A program made the position numbers and the translations under genes. A model generated the notes under the pieces. It was not told where the DNA came from, ran no database searches, and worked only from the letters and a program-made list of their open reading frames with translations. From Desulfovibrio sp. (GTDB lineage Bacteria > Desulfobacterota > Desulfovibrionia > Desulfovibrionales > Desulfovibrionaceae), in the NCBI GenBank assembly GCA_022839785.1, contig JALHJW010000016.1, positions 1 to 45,919 on the forward strand: a stretch of 45,919 nt of DNA, written 5' to 3'. Below, piece by piece: positions 1 to 5,770 of the stretch; positions within the stretch are counted from its first letter, which is position 1; the number at the start of each line of letters is the position of its first letter.

Positions 1-213
1 CTGATACTTCTCGACGAGCTTGCGGGCCTCTTTTTCGAGGTCGCGCTGCAGCTCCTCGCGGGCCTCGCCGCCGATGAGCATGGGGATGTGGCCGGGGCAG
101 TGGATGAGCGTGAGGTCCGCGCCCTGGGTCCGGGCCATGCCGCGGGCGTACTTGGCCGCCTTGTGCGCGTGCTCCGAACCGTCCACGCCGACGAGAATCT
201 TTTTGAACAGCAT
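1..213 (-). CDS. Universal stress protein (UspA family), N-terminal part, cut by window edge
   Basis: Seventy-one codons are visible, reading MLFKKILVGVDGSEHAHKAA at the start; the rest lies outside the window. The beta-strand ILVGVDGSE followed by a helix and then ADLTLIHC is the classic opening of the UspA fold, a small cytoplasmic nucleotide-binding alpha/beta domain induced by starvation and stress. A strong ribosome binding site (AGGAGG, complement of 221-226) sits seven bases before the ATG at 213, which fixes the start. Whether it carries the ATP-binding GxxGxxxxG(S/T) motif cannot be seen because that lies C-terminal. The family assignment is secure; its specific role is unknown. Confidence 0.85.
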   Translation of the reverse strand, partial: MLFKKILVGVDGSEHAHKAAKYARGMARTQGADLTLIHCPGHIPMLIGGEAREELQRDLEKEARKLVEKYQ

Positions 214-591
214 TGCTGGTCCTCCTGATCAGTGTATGCATTCCTGCCGCGGTCCGCGCCAAGGGACGGGAGAGGCTTCACCGGCCACGGTCCGCGAAAA
301 CGTCATCTTGCCGGGGCCGCGCGCGGTACGGCTGTTCCGTCGGCAGGGGACACGGCGGCGCCTCCTGGCGCATCCTTGCCGTCGCGCTACAGAATATCAG
401 TCGCCCCTGGGCGCGGCAATCCTCGGGGAATCGAGCGGATTTCAGCAACGTAGCGCCGCATCAGGCATCGCTTTTATCCAGCTTCACGTGGGCGCGCAAG
501 CATGCATATTTGGACCTGGACGGCCCCGCGCCTGCCGGCCGGAACGTCATCGTCGACCGGGAGCGTGCCTCTCTCTGCCGCCGCCGGCCAT
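214..591. other. Gene-free stretch between usp and the EamA gene
   Basis: No convincing coding frame, tRNA or repeat is seen here. It must hold the promoter of the leftward stress protein gene (right next to 213) and the 3' end of the leftward transporter transcript, but neither a clear -35/-10 pair nor a hairpin with a T run stands out. The reading frames that cross it have no ribosome binding site and no family resemblance. Confidence 0.5.
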
Positions 592-1479
592 CTACGCCGG
601 AACGGGCTTTGCGCCGCCGATGCTGGAGACGAGGGAGCCCGCGACGATGAGCCCGGCCCCGAGATAGAAGGTCCAGTGGGGGGTTTCCTGGAAGAGCAGC
701 ACGCCCCAGAGGCCCGCGAAGACGATCTGGAAGTAGCCCACGATGGAAGCGCGCCCGGCGGGCTGCAACGCGAGCCCCTTGGTCAGGTCGAGCTGGGCGC
801 GCTGGGTGAGGATGCCGATGGCCGCGATGAAGAGCCAGTCCGTCCCCTGGGGCATGCTCCAGACGGGTATGGAGCCCGCGAGGGAGCAGGAGAAGGCGGC
901 GAGGCTGACCCAGAGCGTGGGGATCAGGGGATGTTCGGTGCGCCCAAGCTCGTGCAGGGAGACGAGCACGACGCCTGCGCAGACCGCGGAGAGGACGGCC
1001 GCGGCGATGCCGAGAAGGTGGGGTTCCGCGGGTCCCGCGCCGAACAGGACCGGGGGCCGGGCGATGCACAGCGCGCCGAGCAGCGAGACGGCCAGGGCGG
1101 CGGCGGTGCGTCCCCAGAAGCGTTCGCGGCCGAGCATGGCCGAGAAGACCGCGGTGAAGACCGGATGCAGATAGTAGAGAGTGATGGCGTCGGTGAGCGG
1201 CAGCACGGTGACGCTGTAAAAGCTGCAGGACATGGTGGCGAAGCCCGCGAGGCCCCGCAGGAGCAGCAGTCCCTTGCGCCTGCCCAGCCCCACGACGCCC
1301 GCGCGGCGCATCATCCACACGCACAGGCCCACACCCCACAGACCGCGAAAGGTGACGATCTCCATGACCGGCAACCGCTGCGCCAGGACCTTGATGGCCA
1401 CCTGGGCGAGGCTGAACCAGAGGGTGCCCAGAAGCATGAGGCGCAGCCAGGAGGGCGGCGCGGGGAGTCCCGGCGTCAT
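592..1479 (-). CDS. EamA/DMT-family transporter, about 10 transmembrane helices
   Basis: A 295-residue inner-membrane protein of the drug/metabolite transporter superfamily. It is a chain of hydrophobic segments with two related halves; the first opens with LRLMLLGTLWFSLAQVAIKV and continues into a conserved FRGLWGVGLCVW segment, and the second ends in a glycine-rich helix near the C terminus (FYLGAGLIVAGSLVSS). Length fits the family (280-310). The start is put at the ATG at 1479 because upstream residues in the frame are low-complexity read-through of the DUF309 gene and the hydrophobic domain begins about ten residues after this Met. It lies 10 bases after the DUF309 stop and is probably co-transcribed with it and pyrR. 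The substrate cannot be told from sequence. Confidence 0.88.
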   Translation of the reverse strand: MTPGLPAPPSWLRLMLLGTLWFSLAQVAIKVLAQRLPVMEIVTFRGLWGVGLCVWMMRRAGVVGLGRRKGLLLLRGLAGFATMSCSFYSVTVLPLTDAITLYYLHPVFTAVFSAMLGRERFWGRTAAALAVSLLGALCIARPPVLFGAGPAEPHLLGIAAAVLSAVCAGVVLVSLHELGRTEHPLIPTLWVSLAAFSCSLAGSIPVWSMPQGTDWLFIAAIGILTQRAQLDLTKGLALQPAGRASIVGYFQIVFAGLWGVLLFQETPHWTFYLGAGLIVAGSLVSSIGGAKPVPA

Positions 1480-1489
1480 GGCGCGCGGG

Positions 1490-1864
1490 TCATGGCGCGC
1501 GCCTGATGCGCAGGCCGCAGTCCGGGAGCGGGACGGCCTCCCGGGCCAGCGCCTCGCGGCAGGCGCGGACGTCGTGCAGCAACGCGGCGAGGTCGAGCCC
1601 CTGGCGGACCGGAGCAAAGGGCGCACAGAGCGCCGCGCCGGTTTCGAGCAGACGCAGCGCGCCCCGACGGTTGCCGCGCGATTCGTGGTGCAGCGCCACG
1701 GCGATCTGCAACAGGCCCTTGTAGAGGTCGCGCAGGGAGGCGCGCTCGTCGCGCCACAGGGCTTCGAGGGTGTCGTGGCAGTCGTGATGCTCGCCCCGGT
1801 TGAACTGCGCCACGGCCAGGGCGAGACGCACGTCGGCGTCGGGCAGCGTGCCGTCCATGGACAT
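1490..1864 (-). CDS. DUF309 family protein
   Basis: A small protein of about 124 residues with the hallmark of the DUF309 family: FNRGEHHDCHDTLEALWRDE near residues 20-40, then RDLYKGLLQIAVALHH and RGNRRGALRLLE. The EhHdCHdtlE and GLLQ-A-alHH motifs form a compact helical bundle; its conserved His/Glu residues suggest a metal site, but no function is established for the family. The start is uncertain between GTG 1867, ATG 1864 and ATG 1858; none has a strong ribosome binding site. It lies between pyrR (19 bases upstream) and the EamA gene, so the three probably form one leftward transcript. Confidence 0.82.
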   Translation of the reverse strand: MSMDGTLPDADVRLALAVAQFNRGEHHDCHDTLEALWRDERASLRDLYKGLLQIAVALHHESRGNRRGALRLLETGAALCAPFAPVRQGLDLAALLHDVRACREALAREAVPLPDCGLRIRRAP

Positions 1865-1882
1865 CACGGCTGCCGGAGGGCC

Positions 1883-2419
1883 TCAGGCCCAGGTCACGCT
1901 GATGTGATCGGACTCGTCGCGCTCGGTGACGAAGACGTTGACGTGGTCCTTGGGCGTGGTGGTCACGCGGGTGCCCACGTAGTCGGGCTGGATGGGCAGT
2001 TCACGCCCGCCCCGGTCCACGAGCACGAGCAGCTCCACGGCGCGGGGGCGGCCGTAGTCGAGCACGGCCTCCAGCGCGGCGCGGATGGTGCGGCCGGTGA
2101 AGAGCACGTCGTCCACCAGGACGACGGTGTAGGTGGTCAGGTCGAAGGGGATCTCGGTGCACTGGATGGAGGGCTGGTGCGCCAGACTGGTCCAGTCGTC
2201 ACGGTAGAGGTTGATGTCCAGCTTGCCGAAGGCCACGCGCGCCCCGAAGCGTGCGTCGAGCCGGGCCTTGAGGCGCGCGGCGATGTCCGCGCCGCGGCGC
2301 TGGATGCCCACCAGGGCCAGGATGGCGGGATCGGGATGGCGCGCGGCCACGGCCTCGGCCAGACGGCCGACCATGGCGTCCATCTCCTGCGCGCTGACGA
2401 TGACCTCGGTTCTGCTCAT
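1883..2419 (-). CDS. pyrR: PyrR: bifunctional pyrimidine regulator / uracil phosphoribosyltransferase
   Basis: This 178-residue protein is a type I phosphoribosyltransferase that makes UMP from uracil and PRPP; in Gram-positive bacteria the same family also binds pyr mRNA. The PRPP loop is clear at about residues 99-111 (VVLVDDVLFTGRT), preceded by the LALVGIQRRGADIA strand-helix (34-47) and followed by VELLVLVDRGGRELPIQPDYVG, a signature of PyrR. The ATG at 2419 is chosen because it has GAGGGA just upstream and begins MSRTEVIVSAQEMD, matching family N termini; the frame extends 29 codons further without support. No pyr biosynthesis gene or PyrR-binding anti-antiterminator is visible here, so only the salvage enzyme role is safely inferred. 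Confidence 0.93.
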   Translation of the reverse strand: MSRTEVIVSAQEMDAMVGRLAEAVAARHPDPAILALVGIQRRGADIAARLKARLDARFGARVAFGKLDINLYRDDWTSLAHQPSIQCTEIPFDLTTYTVVLVDDVLFTGRTIRAALEAVLDYGRPRAVELLVLVDRGGRELPIQPDYVGTRVTTTPKDHVNVFVTERDESDHISVTWA

Positions 2420-2569
2420 GGCGTCCCTCGCTGGAAAATGTCTGTGTAAGCGCTTTTCGAAAAAACCGCAATTTATCCAACGCGTCGGGACGACACGCCT
2501 TGCCAATTCCTACCCCCTGGCGGTAGTTTGTGAAATGGCGAACATGACTTGCAATTTCCATTCTGTTCA

Positions 2570-2597
2570 TTGACAAGGGCAATTCCAACTTTATCTA
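2570..2597 (+). promoter_or_regulatory. Candidate sigma-70 promoter of the selenoprotein gene
   Basis: A perfect TTGACA (2570-2575) is followed after 16 bases by TATCTA (2592-2597), about 32 bases before the gene's start. The -35 is ideal; the -10 matches only its first three bases. A short inverted repeat CGATC-ACC-GATCG (2602-2614) lies around the expected start site and could be an operator. The gene to the left, pyrR, is divergent. Confidence 0.45.
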
Positions 2598-2628
2598 GGT
2601 GCGATCACCGATCGTACAGGAGGAATGA

Positions 2629-2949
2629 ATGATCGAAGTCACCAAGCCCGCGAAGGACCAGTTGGACAAGTACTTCGCGGACAAGGAAGCCTCCCCCATC
2701 CGGGTCTACCTGGCCACGGGCGGGTGAGCTGGCCCCCGGCTTTCGCTGGCTCTGGACGAGCCGCGTGATTCCGACGAAAAGGTTGAAACCCAGGGCTACA
2801 CCTTCATCGTAGACAAGGAACTCTACGGCAAGGCCCAGCCCATCACGATCGACATGTCCTACCTCGGCTTCCAGGTGACCTCGTCCCTGGAACTCGGCGG
2901 AGGCGGCTGCGGCTCCAGCTGCGGCTCCGGGGGCTCCTGCTCCTGCTAG
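2629..2949 (+). CDS. HesB/IscA-like A-type Fe-S carrier selenoprotein (Sec at residue 33, TGA 2725-2727)
   Basis: Reading through a TGA at 2725-2727 gives a 106-residue protein ending at TAG 2947-2949. It aligns without gaps over the first half with the gene just downstream: both have Y15-F16, P23-I24-R25, then GG-X33-xGP and LxLALDEP. In the downstream protein X33 is Cys (GGCSGP); here it is the TGA codon (GG-U-AGP). In A-type carriers this first Cys is one of three cluster ligands, so Sec would replace a ligand; HesB-like selenoproteins are a known prokaryotic family. The C terminus is a Gly/Ser/Cys-rich tail with four Cys instead of the usual short CGCG ending. AGGAGG at 2618-2623 supports the ATG at 2629. 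Simple gene callers would miss it or split it at the TGA. Confidence 0.85.
2728..2763 (+). promoter_or_regulatory. Candidate bacterial SECIS element
   Basis: Just after the TGA codon, GGCTC (2748-2752) pairs perfectly with GAGCC (2758-2762) around the loop TGGAC (2753-2757). The loop begins 25 bases after the TGA and has G at its second position; bacterial SECIS hairpins are expected to place a loop with an early G roughly 16-37 bases after the UGA. In the Cys paralogue the equivalent stem is broken by a synonymous C in the alanine codon. The stem is short (5 bp plus a possible G-T pair), so folding and SelB binding remain inferred. Confidence 0.5.
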
Positions 2950-2971
2950 TCGGTCCGACCTGATCGCCTTG

Positions 2972-3004
2972 AAAGCGCGCGGCTCACCACCGCGCGCTTT
3001 TTTT
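2972..3004 (+). terminator. Intrinsic terminator after the selenoprotein gene
   Basis: A perfect 9-bp stem (2974-2982 with 2990-2998, GC-rich AGCGCGCGG) with a 7-base loop is followed by an unbroken run of T (2998-3004); the preceding A run extends the pairing. It separates the selenoprotein gene from its Cys paralogue, so the paralogue may depend on read-through or its own promoter. Confidence 0.85.
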
Positions 3005-3069
3005 GTCCGGACGCGCGGCCTGACACGCGCGGACATACGGTTTTTCCACCTGCAACCTGGAGAGCGACA

Positions 3070-3411
3070 ATGATCACCCTGACCCAGATGGCCAAAGACA
3101 AGATCGACCAGTACTTCACCGAAAACGAGGCCGGCCCCATCCGCATCTTCCTGCACCAGGGCGGCTGTTCCGGTCCGTTCCTCGGCCTGGCCCTGGACGA
3201 GCCCACCCCGGCCGACACGGCCATGGACGTGGAGGGCTACACCTTCGTCATGGAGCAGGCGCTGTACGAGCAGGCCAAGCCCGTCAACGTGGACCTCGGC
3301 CCCATGGGCTTCATGGTCTCCTCCTCCCTCAAGCTGGAGCGCGCCGCCGGCGGCTGCGGCTGCGGCTCGGGCTCCGGCGGCGGCTGCGGCTCGGGCGGCT
3401 GCGGCTGTTAG
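3070..3411 (+). CDS. HesB/IscA-like A-type Fe-S carrier, cysteine form
   Basis: This 113-residue protein is the Cys-containing partner of the upstream selenoprotein. The conserved first cluster ligand is C33 in HQGGCSGPFLGLALDEP, and a second conserved block (YTFVMEQALYEQAKPVNVDLG) forms the beta core of the HesB/YadR/YfhF fold. The classical C-terminal CGCG pair is replaced by a Gly/Cys-rich tail of about 20 residues with five Cys. A-type carriers receive Fe-S clusters from scaffolds and hand them to apo-proteins in the cytoplasm. The ribosome binding site is GGAGAG just before the ATG. The near-identical N-terminal halves point to a tandem duplication in which one copy uses Sec and the other Cys. 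Confidence 0.9.
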   Translation: MITLTQMAKDKIDQYFTENEAGPIRIFLHQGGCSGPFLGLALDEPTPADTAMDVEGYTFVMEQALYEQAKPVNVDLGPMGFMVSSSLKLERAAGGCGCGSGSGGGCGSGGCGC

Positions 3412-3433
3412 CTCCGGCCCGGACGGCCGACCG

Positions 3434-3485
3434 CGCGCATCCGGGGAGGGGCGCATGTCCCCTCCCCGGATGCGCGGCCCGTTTT
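3434..3485. terminator. Strong hairpin between convergent genes, probable terminator
   Basis: A perfect 18-bp inverted repeat (3434-3451 with 3459-3476) encloses a 7-base loop, followed rightward by GGCCCG and TTTT (3482-3485). It lies after the Cys carrier stop and before the stop of the leftward module, so it likely ends transcription rightward and perhaps in both directions; the T run is short. Confidence 0.65.
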
Positions 3486-3523
3486 ACAGGCCGCGGAACG
3501 CACCGAGCTTCCGGTCCGGCCGG

Positions 3524-4414
3524 CTATTTGCTCCCACCCGGCTTCAAGGCCACAAACCTGTAAGACCCGACAGGGACCACGTCCGTGCCCCCCTTGTCCG
3601 CGAACCCCACCTCGATCTGCACCACCTGCTTGTCCACGGCATTGACCACCCGAAGCTCCGCCCTGCTCCCGGACAGTTCCAACCACCCCCCCTGCTTCCT
3701 GTCCGGCGACTTTTCCGCCGAAACGCCGCAGGGCCGCCAGTAGAAGGCATACTGCCTCGCCAAATCCCCAGGCACGTCATTCACCATCTCAAGCGTGGCG
3801 TTTCCCTGCTCATCCATGACGGCAACGACGCTTCCGGCCTGGAAGTGTTCGGCGTTCGGCTTCTTGGGCTGTACGCCAGGAGGCTGGTGGTCGATTTCGG
3901 ATATCCCGTAGGTCCGCGTTTTGGAATTGGTCCGGATCTCAAGCTTGGCGTTCTTCACCGACACCCCGGGATACCGGGAAAAAACGGCTCGGATCGCGGT
4001 CCCTCCGCCCATGATCGTGGCGGATTCGCTGGGGAGCGACACCGCGCCGTGCCTGAGCCAGGCGGTGAACGGCTCGCTCTGCAGATTTTTCCCGTTGGCG
4101 AGCAGAAGCGTGCATGTCTTGGCGGGGTTACCGTCCTCCTGTGGGCAAAACGCGACTGCCTCGAACGTCTCGTCCGGCAATTGGGCCTTTCCGACGCCTT
4201 CCGGGAGAGAAAGCTGCGTGGCGTGATACTGCGCGCCGATGTACTGCTCCACCATGTCCAGCCACAGGCGCGGCAGAATGCTGTCCAGCAACCTGTCCAG
4301 CGAGGTTATCTTGTCGAGTACGGCCTTCTTCTGCTGCAACGACGGCGCATTCACGGCGGCCCCGCCGTCTTTTTCCGCTGGATATTCTTCTTTCAGTTTC
4401 CCGAAGTGGCACAT
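3524..4414 (-). CDS. Unrecognised protein; same-frame continuation of the upstream lipoprotein after an amber codon
   Basis: From the first ATG (4414) this is 296 residues, but the frame is open back to 4537, directly after the TAG that ends the lipoprotein gene, and in the same frame. The 41 codons between TAG and the ATG look coding: about three quarters end in G or C, and they read as amphipathic helix (ALAAIIEEKELDAAIKHYQ) running smoothly into MCHFGKLKEEYP. No NTG start except a CTG next to the ATG lies in that stretch. The N-terminal third is helical; the rest is beta-rich with no signal peptide or known motif. Either the lipoprotein gene is a longer gene (about 740 codons) broken by a nonsense mutation or read through, or translation restarts at 4414. 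Function unknown. Confidence 0.5.
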   Translation of the reverse strand: MCHFGKLKEEYPAEKDGGAAVNAPSLQQKKAVLDKITSLDRLLDSILPRLWLDMVEQYIGAQYHATQLSLPEGVGKAQLPDETFEAVAFCPQEDGNPAKTCTLLLANGKNLQSEPFTAWLRHGAVSLPSESATIMGGGTAIRAVFSRYPGVSVKNAKLEIRTNSKTRTYGISEIDHQPPGVQPKKPNAEHFQAGSVVAVMDEQGNATLEMVNDVPGDLARQYAFYWRPCGVSAEKSPDRKQGGWLELSGSRAELRVVNAVDKQVVQIEVGFADKGGTDVVPVGSYRFVALKPGGSK

Positions 4415-4537
4415 CAGATGTTTCGCCCAGCTCCTGAACTGATCGTAGCGATTTTCAAGGAGCGCATATTCGACGGAAACCTGGTAGTGCTTGATGGCCG
4501 CGTCAAGCTCCTTCTCTTCGATGATGGCCGCGAGCGC

Positions 4538-5746
4538 CTAGTAGTCGCTGTCCGTGAAGGGACCGAAGTAGGGGCTCATGGTCTTGAAGAGCGTGTGCAG
4601 CACCTGTTGCGGCGTACGCGGTTTGGGCTGGTCAACGCCCCCTCCCGGTCCCTCGAATTGCGTCTTGGACAGCAGGGCGATGTCGCCCTCGCCTTCGCGG
4701 ATGGCGTCCCCCTCCTTCTTCTCCGGCGCCAGCAGCAGAAAAGAGATGACGTGCGTGCGCGGCACCATGGAATAGGAGTACTCCGCCCGCTCGTCGTCCT
4801 TGTACAGCTTGCTGTTGCGCACAGCGCCGAGCCGGACGCGCAGGCTGTTGTCCGTCAGGCTGCCGACCGTCAGCAGGCTGTTCACCTCCCGCCCCAAGAA
4901 ACGGCGTAAGTCCTCGGTCTTGAACGTTCCTCCGGCCTTGCCGGTAAGATTCTCGAAAAGGGCGAGGATCGCCAGGCCGAATTCCCGGAGTTCCTGGGAG
5001 GACCGGTCATAGGCCAGGGCTTCGAGGTTTTCCGTCACCAGGAGCGGCACGACCACGGGGTTCGGCAACGCCTCCCCACCCTTTTCCATGACCACACCCT
5101 CGCCAGGCGTACCCGGGCTGTCCCCGCATCCGGCCTTGTCGGGAAGCCCTGGGGGCACGCACCGTCCACGCGGCAGCAAGGTCATCGTGACGTAGGTGTC
5201 CAGAGGCAGGTTGCGTCTGCGCGGCATCAGCGAGACCTGGACCCGGACGACGTAGGGGACCATGCCCTTGCGGGCCGCCACGTGCCTGAGCTGCTCATTG
5301 AGCATCTGGATTTCCTGAAAGAGCGCGTTCTGCACCGAACGCCGGACAAACGGATCGCCTTTCAGCTTGTCTATCTCCATGGGCTTGCGCAGCGTCGCCT
5401 CCGCTTTCGGAGCCGTGGTCTCCACGGCTTCCTTCTTCGAGGCCAGCGGATTGCCCCGGGGCATGTCCGTGGCCTCGACGCTCAGCTTGCCGATCAAGGC
5501 CCGCAAGAGCTGCATCTCTTCCGAGGCGGTGTCCGGCATCGCCTCGTCCTTGAGATCATCGGCGCTCTTGACGTCGAATTTGGGCAGGAGCTTGTCCTGC
5601 AGCTCCGCGAACGGCATCACGGAGAGCACGCTGACGTGCGTCTCCCCCACCTCTCCCTGGTATTCCGGGATTTTCGGTTTCGCTATTTTGGGAGTACACC
5701 CGGCCGCGAGAAGTCCCAGGACACAGATGGCCCAAACAGTGCGCAT
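4538..5746 (-). CDS. Lipoprotein of unknown function, possibly truncated by an amber codon
   Basis: A 402-residue protein with a lipoprotein signal: short basic start, hydrophobic stretch and lipobox LLAAGC with the lipidated Cys at residue 17, so it is probably anchored to the outer membrane. After a charged linker there is a region with alternating beta-like segments (YVVRVQVSLMPRRRNLPLDTYVTM, then VPLLVTENLEALAYD and VPRTHVISFLLLAP). No known domain is recognised. The start has GGAGGTG seven bases upstream. It lies 24 bases downstream of the patatin-like gene and is surely co-transcribed with it. It ends at TAG 4538-4540, after which the same frame stays open for another 337 codons, so the natural protein may be longer. 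Confidence 0.72.
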   Translation of the reverse strand: MRTVWAICVLGLLAAGCTPKIAKPKIPEYQGEVGETHVSVLSVMPFAELQDKLLPKFDVKSADDLKDEAMPDTASEEMQLLRALIGKLSVEATDMPRGNPLASKKEAVETTAPKAEATLRKPMEIDKLKGDPFVRRSVQNALFQEIQMLNEQLRHVAARKGMVPYVVRVQVSLMPRRRNLPLDTYVTMTLLPRGRCVPPGLPDKAGCGDSPGTPGEGVVMEKGGEALPNPVVVPLLVTENLEALAYDRSSQELREFGLAILALFENLTGKAGGTFKTEDLRRFLGREVNSLLTVGSLTDNSLRVRLGAVRNSKLYKDDERAEYSYSMVPRTHVISFLLLAPEKKEGDAIREGEGDIALLSKTQFEGPGGGVDQPKPRTPQQVLHTLFKTMSPYFGPFTDSDY

Positions 5747-5770
5747 GACACACCTCCGGCGTTGCCGCCC

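Noticed and set aside
2629..2727. Truncated pseudogene ending at the TGA
   Set aside because: The frame downstream of the TGA is conserved to the natural end, codon 33 aligns with a functional Cys, and a SECIS-like hairpin follows, so read-through as Sec is the better reading.
2728..2752. Alternative SECIS stem CGGC-TTTC-GCTG directly after the TGA
   Set aside because: The loop has no early G and it sits only about ten bases from the TGA, too close for the usual bacterial SECIS; the GGCTC/GAGCC stem fits better.
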